The position numbers and the translations under genes are program-made. A stretch of DNA of 64,000 nt from VFMC01 sp040380855 (GTDB taxonomy: Bacteria > Actinomycetota > Acidimicrobiia > Acidimicrobiales > Ilumatobacteraceae). Below are positions 15,779 to 24,507 of the stretch, in pieces. The notes under the pieces were generated by a model. It saw only the letters and a list, made by a program, of their open reading frames with translations, searched no databases and had not been told where the DNA came from. Where the stretch lies: NCBI GenBank assembly GCA_040380855.1, contig JBEIIG010000007.1, positions 1 through 64,000 on the forward strand, given 5' to 3'. Position 1 is the first letter of the stretch. Each line of letters opens with the position of its first letter.

Positions 15779-17379
15779 GACGGGGTCTCCTGATGCGATG
15801 CCGACGAGGGCGGGGTGGGCTGCTGGCGCACGGTGCGGTGCAGATGACGGAAGAACGGGCTGGTGAGTTGCTGGAACTCGTCGAAGGCGACCACGAGTGG
15901 CGCGTAGCGCTGCACGGCCAGCGGATCGGGCTCGTGCACCTGGGCCACCTGAACGAGCGACGGGATGTCGGCCCAGTCGACATCGCCCGATTCGGCGAGT
16001 GCCACGAGGGCGGCACCACGGCAGTTGGTGAACCCGGGGTCGGCGAGGCGCTGCACCGTTGCACCGGTGGCATCGGCCAGGATCTGCCCCCACAGCGCCG
16101 AGGCAGCGCCACCCCCGCCGAAGCGGATGGGCACCTCGCCGCAGCCGGCGACTGCCGTGACGTGCGGGACCAACCGAGCCAGGTTGACGGCCACACCCTC
16201 GAGCACGGCGCGGGCCATGTCGGCACGGTTCGAGCCGAGGCCCAGCCCGAGGAACGCGCCGCGCTGGTGGCGGTCGAACCGGGGGGCCATCGAGCCGACG
16301 AGCCACGGCAGGAACAGCACGCCGTTGGCCCCCGGCGGCACCGAGGCAGCTGCGGCGATCACCCGGTCGAAGGCATCGCCGGGGCGTGGTCCGGCGAGGC
16401 CGTCGTCGGGGTAGACGATGTTGTTCACGAAGACGTCGAGCGACTTCCCGCCCGTACCGTTCTCGGCGATCAGTGCGTACCGTCCCGGCACCGGACTCGG
16501 CGCGCTCGTGATGGCGTGGGCGAGGTCTTCGCGCTTGGCCCCCACGTGGGCGAGCACCACGGCCGTGGTGCCGATCATCAGGCCGCGGGTCGACCCGTCG
16601 ACTGCGCCGGTGCCCACCGACGACGTAGTGGTGTCGATGGTGCCACCCATCGCCACCGCTGCCGTGGTGATACCGAGATGATCGGCCGCAGCAGCGGTGA
16701 CCGCACCGCGGGGCACGCCGAAGGGTTGCAGCGGCGGCAGCCGCGAGGCGTCGGCGCCCGAGCGGGCCAGCAACTCGTCGCTGTACACGGCGGTGTTCCA
16801 CCGGCGGTTGTCGACGAGCAACAGCGGGAAGGCGGTGTTGGGGTTGGCGGCGAGCACGCCGGTGATGCGGGCGAGCAGGTGGTCGACGGGTTGCACCAGC
16901 GCCGCGGCCCGGTTCCACACGTCGGGCCAACAGGTGCGCACGAACGCCATCTGACCCAGCACGTCACCACCGCCGGGCGGCATCCCGTGGCGCTCCACCC
17001 AGCACTCGACCAGTTCCCGCTGCTCGGCCGGTTCGCGGGTGGCGAACGGGTGATACGCACCTGTGCGGCCGTCCATCCACATGATCGCATTGGCCAGTGG
17101 CAGGCCGGCGGCGTCGACCGCGACCGTCGACGTGTACTGGCTGGTCACCGCCACGAGGCCGATCTCGGCAGCAGCGGTGCCGGTGCGGGCGAGCGCACCG
17201 CGGCAGCATCGACCGATCACCTCCCACCAGATGGCCGGATCCTGCTCGGCACCGTCGCCCGGGGTGAGCACCGTGGGCAGGCCTTCTCCCAGGCCGCCAC
17301 GCACGACGCCCTCGGGGTCGACCACCGCTGCCTTCACACCCGAACTGCCCAGGTCGATCGCCAGCACACAGCGGCCCAT
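15775..17379 (-). CDS. FGGY-family carbohydrate/polyol kinase
   Basis: The 534-residue kinase has the N-terminal ATP-binding motif AIDLGSSGVKAAVVD (residues 7-21), the substrate-side phrase NAIMWMDGRTG near 97-107 and the C-terminal RFGGGGAASALWGQILAD, which fits the FGGY signature region. It transfers phosphate from ATP to a sugar or polyol hydroxyl; the family covers xylulose, glycerol, ribulose and others, so the substrate is not assigned. It is the first gene of a unit with the PLP lyase and is divergent from a TetR gene. The shared palindrome at 17437-17451 suggests substrate-controlled repression. Confidence 0.82.
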   Translation of the reverse strand: MGRCVLAIDLGSSGVKAAVVDPEGVVRGGLGEGLPTVLTPGDGAEQDPAIWWEVIGRCCRGALARTGTAAAEIGLVAVTSQYTSTVAVDAAGLPLANAIMWMDGRTGAYHPFATREPAEQRELVECWVERHGMPPGGGDVLGQMAFVRTCWPDVWNRAAALVQPVDHLLARITGVLAANPNTAFPLLLVDNRRWNTAVYSDELLARSGADASRLPPLQPFGVPRGAVTAAAADHLGITTAAVAMGGTIDTTTSSVGTGAVDGSTRGLMIGTTAVVLAHVGAKREDLAHAITSAPSPVPGRYALIAENGTGGKSLDVFVNNIVYPDDGLAGPRPGDAFDRVIAAAASVPPGANGVLFLPWLVGSMAPRFDRHQRGAFLGLGLGSNRADMARAVLEGVAVNLARLVPHVTAVAGCGEVPIRFGGGGAASALWGQILADATGATVQRLADPGFTNCRGAALVALAESGDVDWADIPSLVQVAQVHEPDPLAVQRYAPLVVAFDEFQQLTSPFFRHLHRTVRQQPTPPSSASHQETPS

Positions 17380-17436
17380 GCCCTCACCCCCTGTTCGTCG
17401 TGGTCGCCGGACGTCGCGACACGGTCCGGCGCTTCG

Positions 17437-17451
17437 CTACAGTCACTGTAG
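17437..17451. promoter_or_regulatory. TetR-type operator covering two divergent -10 boxes
   Basis: CTACAGT-C-ACTGTAG is a perfect 15-base palindrome between the kinase gene (start 17379, minus) and the TetR gene (start 17496, plus). Each arm reads TACAGT outward, which fits a -10 box in each direction. One bound dimer would therefore silence both promoters. Confidence 0.65.
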
Positions 17452-17495
17452 TCACCTCGTTCGATCCGTCGGAACAGGACACGCGGCACACGACC

Positions 17496-18104
17496 ATGGC
17501 GAACCAACGCGACCGGCAACGACTGCGCACCCGGCGTGCGCTCGCCGACAGCGCGCTCCGCCTGTTCGCCGAACGCGGCTACGACGCCACCACCATCGAC
17601 GACATCGCCGCCGCGGCCGGGGTGACCCAGCGCACGTTCTTCCACCACTTCCCCACCAAGGCGGCCGCCGCGTTCCCCGATCACGAGCAACGCGTGGCCG
17701 ACTTCGTCACCCGACTCGGCGACGGCGCCCAGCAGGCCGACCCCGTCGGCCATCTCCTCGACACCGTGGCGCACGGGTGGAAGGGATCGAACGAATGGTC
17801 CGACGCGTCGTCGATGCGCCGCACCCGCTACCGCCTACTGGCCGAGGTGCCGGCACTGCACGATGAAGACGCCCGCACCGATCGCGATTACGAGCGGGCC
17901 ATCGCCACCTACCTGGTGGCCGCGTGGGGCGACACGCTCGACGCCCGCCTCCGTGCAGCCGTGGTGGGCAATGCCGTGATCGGCGTGCTCCGCGCCACGT
18001 TGGTGGTGTGGGGCGACGCGGAGTTCGAGGTGGCGGCGGTGAGCGACGAGCTGCTGCGACGGATGTTCGCCGGGCCGCTCAGCCATCCGCTGCAGACGCT
18101 GTAG
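17496..18104 (+). CDS. TetR-family transcriptional repressor
   Basis: The 202-residue protein has a canonical N-terminal TetR helix-turn-helix (about 8-55: RRALADSALRLFAERGYDA, DIAAAAGVTQRTFFHHFPTK). A variable ligand-binding C-terminal domain follows. It likely represses itself and the FGGY kinase/PLP lyase unit through the palindrome in the shared promoter. The inducer is probably the pathway substrate or its phosphate. The ATG at 17496 is chosen because the DNA-binding domain begins there; an in-frame GTG at 17400 would place the operator inside the gene. Confidence 0.88.
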   Translation: MANQRDRQRLRTRRALADSALRLFAERGYDATTIDDIAAAAGVTQRTFFHHFPTKAAAAFPDHEQRVADFVTRLGDGAQQADPVGHLLDTVAHGWKGSNEWSDASSMRRTRYRLLAEVPALHDEDARTDRDYERAIATYLVAAWGDTLDARLRAAVVGNAVIGVLRATLVVWGDAEFEVAAVSDELLRRMFAGPLSHPLQTL

Positions 18105-18119
18105 CCAGGTCGGGCGGTC

Positions 18120-19295
18120 TCAGCCGGAGGCCAGCCGGGCGATCTGCTCGACACCGTCGTAGACGTCGACGAACCGGGTGGTGAGCGGCGACAGACCCAA
18201 CCGCACGATGTCGGGTTCACGGAAGTCGGGGATGACACCGCACTCGTCGATCAGGCGACGGCACAACTGTCGGGCATCGGGGTGCACCACCGAGACGTGC
18301 CCACCGCGTCGATGCGCCTCACGCGGTGTGCAGGTGGTGAGCCCCCACTGGTCGCACAGCTCGATCGCGAACCCCGTGAGCGCAGTGGCCTTGGTGGCGA
18401 TCGCGTCGATACCGGCCTCGGCCGACACCGAGATGCCGGCGTCGGCCGCTGCCAGCGCCACGATGGAGGGGGTACCGATCAGCATGCGGCCGATGTCGGC
18501 TCGCGGCTGGTAGTCGGGGCCCATGGCGAACTGATCGCGCTGGCCGAACCAACCCCAGATCGGTTGAGTGAGAACGGCCTGCAGTTCGCGGGCCACATAG
18601 GAGAACGCCGGCGCCCCGGGGCCACCGTTGAGGAACTTGTACGTGCATCCGACGGCGAGTTGTGCCCCCGCACCCTGCAGGTCGACGGCCAGCACACCGG
18701 CGGCGTGCGAGAGGTCCCAGATCACCAACGCCCCGGCCTCGGTGGCCCGCGCCGTCTCGGCCACGAGGTCGACCACCTCGGCAGTGCGGTAGTCGACCAG
18801 CGACCGCACCACCACGGCCACGTCGTCGAGCTGCTCGAACCCGTGTCGCACCGTTCGCCCGGTGGCCGCGGCGATGCCGTCGAGGATGTAGCGGTCGCTC
18901 GGGAAATCGTGGGCGTCGATGGCCACCACACTGCGGTCGGGTCGCATCGCCAGCGCACCGTGCACGAGTTGATACAGGTTGATGCTCGTCGAGTCGTGCA
19001 CCACCACCTCGCCGGCGTCGGCGCCGATGAGCGGCGCCAGCCGGTCGCCCACCCGCTGGGGCAGATCGAGCCAGTGATCCCACGACCTGATCAGATCGCG
19101 CGCCCACTCGCCCCGCACCACGGCATCGAGCCGATCGATCGTGCGCAGCGGGGTACGGCCCAGCGAGTTGCCGTCGAGATAGACGAGGTCGCGACCGTCG
19201 ACACCGGGTGCACTGAGATCGAACTGGAGTCGCCACGCGGCGAGCGGGTCGAGCACATCGAGCGCCAGCGCCTGCTCACGGGTCAGGAGAGCCAT
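18120..19295 (-). CDS. kynU: Kynureninase
   Basis: The 391-residue PLP enzyme of fold type I cleaves kynurenine to anthranilate and alanine in tryptophan catabolism. Diagnostic phrases are VYLDGNSLGRTP near residue 38, HDSTSINLYQ, DLSHAAGVL and CTYKFLNGGPGAPAF, where the Lys near 220 should bind PLP. Length is typical. It follows a membrane protein gene by 13 bases on the same strand and so may be co-transcribed. No other kynurenine-pathway gene is nearby. The alternative, a general class V aminotransferase, is unlikely given the motif set. Confidence 0.9.
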   Translation of the reverse strand: MALLTREQALALDVLDPLAAWRLQFDLSAPGVDGRDLVYLDGNSLGRTPLRTIDRLDAVVRGEWARDLIRSWDHWLDLPQRVGDRLAPLIGADAGEVVVHDSTSINLYQLVHGALAMRPDRSVVAIDAHDFPSDRYILDGIAAATGRTVRHGFEQLDDVAVVVRSLVDYRTAEVVDLVAETARATEAGALVIWDLSHAAGVLAVDLQGAGAQLAVGCTYKFLNGGPGAPAFSYVARELQAVLTQPIWGWFGQRDQFAMGPDYQPRADIGRMLIGTPSIVALAAADAGISVSAEAGIDAIATKATALTGFAIELCDQWGLTTCTPREAHRRGGHVSVVHPDARQLCRRLIDECGVIPDFREPDIVRLGLSPLTTRFVDVYDGVEQIARLASG

Positions 19296-19308
19296 GAACC
19301 CGATGCTG

Positions 19309-20550
19309 TCATACGGGGTCGACCTCGCTCCGGCCGATCAGCAGCACGGCCCCGACAGCAGCACAGGCGAGTGCGGCGATGATCGGTGCCAGGGTGAGCC
19401 CGAACAGCACGATGATCAGCACGGCCAGACCGAAGGCCACCGTGGCGCTCAGCTCGCGATGCGCCGCGACGAGCGACCCCAGCGAGCCACCCGCCGATCC
19501 GGCCCCGGCGCGCAGGCGCTGGGCGGTCGGCCCCGTGCCCGTCATCAGTACGAACACGGCGGCGATGAGGCCGATCAGCACGAGCAGGGTGACCATTCTC
19601 ACCAGATCGCCCGCCAGATCGCCGAGTGCCGCCGCAAGTGCTTGGCGGGCACCGGGGTTGATGACCAGGTTGGGTGTGCGGGCGAGTGTCTGCTTGATCG
19701 CGGTGCGAGCGATCAGCATCACCGCTGCGCTGGCGAGGCCCAGCACGACGATCGCCCGTCGACGACGGTTGGCCAACAGCAGCGACGCCACGAACGACAC
19801 GACGGTCACGACGAGGATGAGCGTGATGGCCCGCTTCACGAGCACCACCATGTGCTGCGCCTGCTGCACCACCTCACTCGCCTGAGCAGCGGCATCGCCC
19901 TCGAAGACCGTGAGTTGGCCGAAGTTGTCGGGCAGGTCGCGGCCGAACGTGGTCTCGAGCGAACTGATCTGCTTGGAGGGGTCGCCGCCGGCGCTCAGGT
20001 CGGGAAGCGTGACGTCGGCGAGCAGGCCGAGCTTCTGGATCTGGCTGAAGCCCAGCGCCACCAGTGGCAGCATGTTCAGCGTCACCCTGCCGTCGTTCAC
20101 CGAGACACCGTCGAACAACCCGTCGCCGTTGAGCACCTTCATCAGCTGCGCGTGGCCGGTGCGGATGATTCCTACGAGCACCGCCTGCACACCTGGCTTC
20201 TGCAGCAGCTCGGTCAGCTGACCTTCGACGAACTCGCGGGCGCCACCGACGATGACCCCCGAGAGCGGGTCGAGCGTCTCGGGTAGCTGTGCCTCGAGGA
20301 GGGCCTCGAGGTCGACGATCGTGAACAACTGGTCGCTGACGTACGTGGCCATCGACCCCGCTGCTTCGGGCTGCTGGATCGCCTTCTCGGCTGCGCTCGC
20401 CACCTTGTCGCTGTTGAACAGCACGCCGTTCGCCCAGACGGCGACGGTGCTGGCGAACAGGCCCACCACTGCGATGATCCCGAAGATGACGGAGAAGATC
20501 GTGCGGATCCGCGAGGTCTCGCGGCGAGTCGGCTGTGGTTCGTCGGTCAT
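19309..20550 (-). CDS. Membrane protein with large extracytoplasmic domain
   Basis: The 413-residue protein has a short basic N terminus, one membrane segment at about 15-38, a 190-residue region outside the membrane and a C-terminal block of four to five hydrophobic segments (about 235-405). The external part has repeated helical pieces (SDQLFTIVDLEALLEAQL, AREFVEGQLTELLQ) seen in conserved actinobacterial membrane proteins of unknown function. No enzymatic motif was seen. The ATG at 20550 has GGGGGGAGCC upstream. It precedes kynU by 13 bases. The upstream palindrome at 20618-20629 may control it. Confidence 0.7.
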   Translation of the reverse strand: MTDEPQPTRRETSRIRTIFSVIFGIIAVVGLFASTVAVWANGVLFNSDKVASAAEKAIQQPEAAGSMATYVSDQLFTIVDLEALLEAQLPETLDPLSGVIVGGAREFVEGQLTELLQKPGVQAVLVGIIRTGHAQLMKVLNGDGLFDGVSVNDGRVTLNMLPLVALGFSQIQKLGLLADVTLPDLSAGGDPSKQISSLETTFGRDLPDNFGQLTVFEGDAAAQASEVVQQAQHMVVLVKRAITLILVVTVVSFVASLLLANRRRRAIVVLGLASAAVMLIARTAIKQTLARTPNLVINPGARQALAAALGDLAGDLVRMVTLLVLIGLIAAVFVLMTGTGPTAQRLRAGAGSAGGSLGSLVAAHRELSATVAFGLAVLIIVLFGLTLAPIIAALACAAVGAVLLIGRSEVDPV

Positions 20551-20595
20551 GGACGGCTCCCCCCGGAATGGTGGACGAAGGCTAGTCGGTGAAGT

Positions 20596-20610
20596 CGCCC
20601 GGTTCGGGCG
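20596..20610 (-). terminator. Short GC hairpin after the HerA-like ATPase gene
   Basis: CGCCCG-GTT-CGGGCG forms a 6-base stem and lies 14 bases beyond the stop at 20624. No T-run follows it, so termination is only possible. Confidence 0.3.
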
Positions 20611-20617
20611 AATGAGT

Positions 20618-20629
20618 AAGTGATCACTT
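20618..20629. promoter_or_regulatory. 12-base palindrome AAGTGATCACTT, candidate operator
   Basis: AAGTGATCACTT is a perfect 12-base palindrome that spans the stop codon of the ATPase gene and lies 68 bases upstream of the membrane-protein/kynU unit. The GTGATCAC core resembles operators of TetR- or GntR-type repressors. No regulator gene adjoins it. Confidence 0.35.
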
Positions 20630-22246
20630 GGGCCTTGCCCAGTCGGTGGGCAGATCGGCGCCACCTTCGGGCGTGAGGCGCGAGCCCATCTTCAGCCGGA
20701 GCGGGGTGGGCGTGACCGGCCCGGCGGCGAGCATCTCGCCGAGCCCGAACGACGAGGCCTCGGCGATCATCGGTGCGGGCACGTGCGAGAACACGGTCTC
20801 GAGCTGCCGCAGATCGTCGGTGGAGTTGACGCGCATGAGCAGCAGGTTGTCGCACTGCGACACCACGTTCGGGTGCACCTTCTGCGGCCGTTGGGTGGCC
20901 AGCAACAGGTGGATGCCGAACTTGCGGCCCTCACCGGCGATCCACACGGCGTGGTCGGTGACGGCCCGGCCGAGGGTGCTCGCGGCATCGGGCGGGCAGA
21001 TGTTGTGGGCCTCGTCCATCACGATCAGCACCGAGCTGCGGCGCTCGCGGCGTCGCATCAGCCCCAGGAGGCCGAGCGACACCACGGCGCGCTCGTGGGC
21101 ATCGGCGAGCGAACCCGTGTCGAGCACGATGACTCGCCAGTCGCTGCCGATGTCGACCAGCGACCGGCCTCCCTCGGGCGCCCACACGCCCCAGTTGCCC
21201 ACGCCGAGGTTGACGATGCGCTGAGCCAGTCGGCGGCATGGTTCGTCGAGCCGCCCACGAAGCACCGTTTCGATGGCGGCGATGCCGTAGCGGGTGCCAC
21301 CGAGCGCACGGGTGGCGTCGATGAACGCGCTGAACTCGTCGCTGTCGGCGATCGGGTCGAGGCCCAGGGTGAGCGCCTGTTCGGCGATGGTGAGGTCGCT
21401 GAGATGGATCTGCAGCGGCACATCGGCACCCTCGCCGCGGCGAGCCACCACCACCCGGCCTGCCTCGGCATGGCGGCGGCGCAGCGAGGATTCGTCGCGC
21501 TTCGACAACGGCCGCTCGCGGCCGCGGTTCAAGTCGGCGGTCGAGCGGAGTTCGCCGAGGTGCACGTGGTCGGAGTTGGGGTCGACGATCACCATCGGCA
21601 GGGTGGTCTCGAGCAGCAACTGCTCCAGCAGCACACCCATCGAGTAGGTCTTGCCCGAGCCCGATTGCCCGCACAGGAACGTGTGACGTGAGAAGCCGGC
21701 GGCGCGGAGCCGGGCCGGCACCCCCGCCTGCACCAGGTGGCCGATGGCAAGTGTGGTGCTGCCCGATGCCGTCGCCGACGCGATCGTGGCGACGTCGCGG
21801 GCGTCGGCCGGCGCGATGGCAGCTTGGGCGAACGGGCCGACGGCACCTGCCTGCAAGCCGTCGGTGGTGAGCCGACCGAGCACGTGCCCGGTGCCCTCGA
21901 CGAAGCGCGCCGTCATGTCGACGCTGGCGCTGCGCACCATCGTGTCGGCATCGACGACGTCGCCGAAGGCCTGGGCGTCGACGTCGACCGTGGCGATCGA
22001 ACGCTCGGCCAGGCGGCGATCGTGCACCTGCACCAGCAGTCGGCTGCCGTCGTCGAGATCGACGACGAGGAAGCCACCGATCTCGACCTCGAGGTCGAAC
22101 CCGGCGACGAACACCACCTCACGCCCGTTCACCGACCACGCCCGCGGATCGGGCCGCAGTTCGTGCATCAGCCGACGACCCACCGCGTAGGCGCGGTCGT
22201 GCGACGACTGACGGGGCGTGGTGCTGCTGCGGGCACTGGTGTTCAT
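20624..22246 (-). CDS. HerA/FtsK-type P-loop ATPase (DUF87-like)
   Basis: The 540-residue protein has an N-terminal beta-rich region (about 25-170). The ATPase domain has Walker A CGQSGSGKTYSMG near residue 195, Walker B SVLIVMDEAHNICPP, and LATQRPQKVHPNVVSQCDNLLLMRVNS, which is characteristic of HerA/DUF87 hexameric translocases. Such enzymes move along DNA with a partner nuclease, but no NurA-like gene is adjacent. There are no membrane segments, so it is not FtsK itself. The ATG at 22246 has GAGGGA 7 bases upstream. The gene is divergent from a potassium-channel gene. Confidence 0.8.
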   Translation of the reverse strand: MNTSARSSTTPRQSSHDRAYAVGRRLMHELRPDPRAWSVNGREVVFVAGFDLEVEIGGFLVVDLDDGSRLLVQVHDRRLAERSIATVDVDAQAFGDVVDADTMVRSASVDMTARFVEGTGHVLGRLTTDGLQAGAVGPFAQAAIAPADARDVATIASATASGSTTLAIGHLVQAGVPARLRAAGFSRHTFLCGQSGSGKTYSMGVLLEQLLLETTLPMVIVDPNSDHVHLGELRSTADLNRGRERPLSKRDESSLRRRHAEAGRVVVARRGEGADVPLQIHLSDLTIAEQALTLGLDPIADSDEFSAFIDATRALGGTRYGIAAIETVLRGRLDEPCRRLAQRIVNLGVGNWGVWAPEGGRSLVDIGSDWRVIVLDTGSLADAHERAVVSLGLLGLMRRRERRSSVLIVMDEAHNICPPDAASTLGRAVTDHAVWIAGEGRKFGIHLLLATQRPQKVHPNVVSQCDNLLLMRVNSTDDLRQLETVFSHVPAPMIAEASSFGLGEMLAAGPVTPTPLRLKMGSRLTPEGGADLPTDWARPK

Positions 22247-22458
22247 CGCGAGTTCCCTCATCTGTGCGGTGGGTACGGCACCGTCGCCGCCGAGCCGGAG
22301 CAACCGGCGACAGTAGTGTCGCGGCACCAACACCGAACACCGGCATCACCGACCATGACCCTCGCTCCCGTTCCTCTCCCCATGCTGTCGGCCGCTCCTT
22401 CGATCGGCATCACCCCGAATGGAGGAGCCGTGGAGCGCTCCGACCAGGTGGCCTCCGC

Positions 22459-23136
22459 ATGAACGACGCGATGAACCCGGGTGGCAGCCGCCTGGCGACG
22501 ATCAACCAGTTCGGACTCGGCCTGGTGCTGATCCTCATCACCATCATCTGTTTCGCGCTCACCGACCGCTCGCGCTGGATCGCCGCCGTGGTGGTCACCA
22601 TCGAAGGGGCCACCCTGCTGGTGCTGCTCATGGCGGCGGGTATGCCGAAGTCACGGCTGCGGTGGGCATCGGGGTTCGTCGGTGTCTGCGTCGCCGCGGT
22701 GTGGCTCGGCGCACTGTTCGGCCGCGACGGCTCGTGGACCATTCCCGCCGTAGGTGCGGCGATGGTGCTGATCGCACCCACGTCGATCCTGCGGCACCTC
22801 CGCCAGCGGCCGACGATCGACGCCACGATGGTGTACGGCGCGCTGTGTCTCTACCTGCTCGCAGGGCTGTTCTTCGCCAGCGTCTACAGCATCATCGACG
22901 GTTCCTCGACCTCACCGTTCTTCGGCCAGATCGACGAGGCGCGGGCGATCGACTTCGTCTACTTCAGCTTCGTCACCCTCGCCACGCTGGGCTACGGCGA
23001 CCTCACCCCGCGGGGCGATCTGGGCCGCATGCTGGCGGTCACCGAGACGCTGGTCGGCCAGCTCTACCTGGTGGGCGCCGTGGCGATCATCGTGTCGAAC
23101 CTGGGCAAGACCCGCTCGCCGCGCGACCGGGGCTGA
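22459..23136 (+). CDS. Potassium channel protein
   Basis: The 225-residue membrane protein has six hydrophobic segments (about 16-32, 40-60, 70-90, 95-112, 122-145 and 185-208). A pore loop before the last one carries the selectivity filter TLATLGYGDLTP (about residues 174-185). The first four segments lack regular Arg spacing, so voltage sensing is unlikely. There is no C-terminal RCK domain. It should conduct K+ passively across the cytoplasmic membrane. The ATG at 22459 is the first that gives a sensible N terminus. Confidence 0.85.
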   Translation: MNDAMNPGGSRLATINQFGLGLVLILITIICFALTDRSRWIAAVVVTIEGATLLVLLMAAGMPKSRLRWASGFVGVCVAAVWLGALFGRDGSWTIPAVGAAMVLIAPTSILRHLRQRPTIDATMVYGALCLYLLAGLFFASVYSIIDGSSTSPFFGQIDEARAIDFVYFSFVTLATLGYGDLTPRGDLGRMLAVTETLVGQLYLVGAVAIIVSNLGKTRSPRDRG

Positions 23137-23147
23137 GGCACCACCGG

Positions 23148-24410
23148 TCAGTTCGTGGGCACTCGACTCGACAGCACACCGCGTGCTGCCAACCCGTCGA
23201 GGGTTTCCTCATCGAGGCCGAGCAACTCGGCCAGCACGGCACGGTTGTCCTCACCGCGGTAGCGGGGCTCGCCGCGGGTGGCCACCTCGCTGGCGGCGAA
23301 CCGCCAGGGGGCGTTGGGGATGCGCACCTGTCCGCCACCACGGTCGCTCACCGACACGGTGACCTCGCGCTCGCGCGCCCAGTCGGTGTCGCAGATCTCG
23401 CGCACCGACCGCAACGCACCGGTGGCCAGGCCGTGCGCGGCGAACGCCTCCTCGATGGTCTCGGGGTCGGGCATCGAGGCGGCCCAGGCGCGCATCAGGT
23501 CGAGCAGAGCGCCGTAGTTGGCCAGCCGCGTGGGTACATCGGCGAAGCGAGGGTCGTCGGCCAGGTCGGGGCGGCCCATGCCCGCGATGAAACGGTCGAA
23601 GGTGCCGCGCTCGGCGGGGTGGCCGCTCACCACCACCATCTGGCCGTTGGCGGCGGTGAGCACCGGGTAGTCGCCGGGGCGGAAGCTGCGGATCCAGTCG
23701 GGGCGCACCTCGCCGTCCCACAGGTGGTCGTGCGCGTGCTCGTTCACGTACAGCAGCGTCTGGGCCATCGACACGTCGACCCAGTCGCCGCGACCGGTGC
23801 GCTCGCGCTGGTAGAGCGCGGCCAGGATGCCCGACGCACACTCGAGCGAGGTGTACACGTCGCCATGGCTGTGCGGGTCGTTCGCGTAGTGGGTGCGCCC
23901 GTCGTGTTCCACCGGGCCACGGGCGTCGCCCTGGGCCTTGGTGATACCGGCCTCGGCACCCACCACCGGGGCATAGGCGCGCCGACCCACCCACGGTCCG
24001 GTCTGGCCGTAGCCACTGATCGAGGCGTAGACGATGCGCGGGTTACGGGCCGACACCGCCTCGTAACCGAGGCCCATTCGGGCGGCCACACCGGGACGGA
24101 AGTTCTCGACGAGCACATCGCAGTGCTCGGCCAGCGACAGCAACAGTTCGCGCGCCTCGGGCTGGTCCATGTCGAGGCTGATGTTGCGCTTGCCGGTGTT
24201 CTGCTGGATGAAGTAGCTGGCGAGGCTGTTCACGCGCGGGTTGGCGAAGCGGGTCATGTCGCCGTCGGGCGGTTCGACCTTGATCACCTCGGCACCGAGA
24301 TCGCAGAGCATCCGGGTGCAGTGCGGCCCGCTGAGCACGCGGGTGAGGTCGAGCACGCGGACACCGCTCAGCGGGCCGGGGCGAGAGGGGGCAGCAGACA
24401 CGTCGGTCAC
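23148..24410 (-). CDS. CaiB/BaiF-type CoA transferase (family III)
   Basis: The 420-residue enzyme moves CoA between carboxylic acids. Family phrases are LSGVRVLDLTRVLSGPHCTR near the N terminus, LGAEVIKVEPPDGD, NTGKRNISLDM, LVENFRPGVAARMGLGYE and SISGYGQTGPW. The HGDVYTSLECASGILAAL segment should hold the catalytic Asp. Length is typical. The GTG at 24410 is chosen because TACGGT ends 8 bases upstream. It is divergent from an SDR gene, which suggests a shared acyl-CoA or hydroxy-acid pathway. The acid substrate cannot be told. Confidence 0.85.
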   Translation of the reverse strand: MTDVSAAPSRPGPLSGVRVLDLTRVLSGPHCTRMLCDLGAEVIKVEPPDGDMTRFANPRVNSLASYFIQQNTGKRNISLDMDQPEARELLLSLAEHCDVLVENFRPGVAARMGLGYEAVSARNPRIVYASISGYGQTGPWVGRRAYAPVVGAEAGITKAQGDARGPVEHDGRTHYANDPHSHGDVYTSLECASGILAALYQRERTGRGDWVDVSMAQTLLYVNEHAHDHLWDGEVRPDWIRSFRPGDYPVLTAANGQMVVVSGHPAERGTFDRFIAGMGRPDLADDPRFADVPTRLANYGALLDLMRAWAASMPDPETIEEAFAAHGLATGALRSVREICDTDWAREREVTVSVSDRGGGQVRIPNAPWRFAASEVATRGEPRYRGEDNRAVLAELLGLDEETLDGLAARGVLSSRVPTN

Positions 24411-24418
24411 GGGTGCGA

Positions 24419-24424
24419 ACCGTA
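24419..24424 (-). promoter_or_regulatory. Predicted -10 box of the CoA transferase gene
   Basis: On the minus strand this reads TACGGT and ends 8 bases before the GTG at 24410. No Shine-Dalgarno sequence lies between. Confidence 0.4.
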
Positions 24425-24507
24425 CCCGTGACACCTCACCGTCGCGATACCGTCCCACGCGCCCACCCCGGTGCGGTCTCGCACCACCATGCCGAGAGGA
24501 TCGACCG

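Noticed and set aside
20624..22246. FtsK DNA translocase
   Set aside because: There are no membrane segments and no gamma domain. The ATQRPQKVHPNVVSQCDN phrase fits HerA/DUF87.
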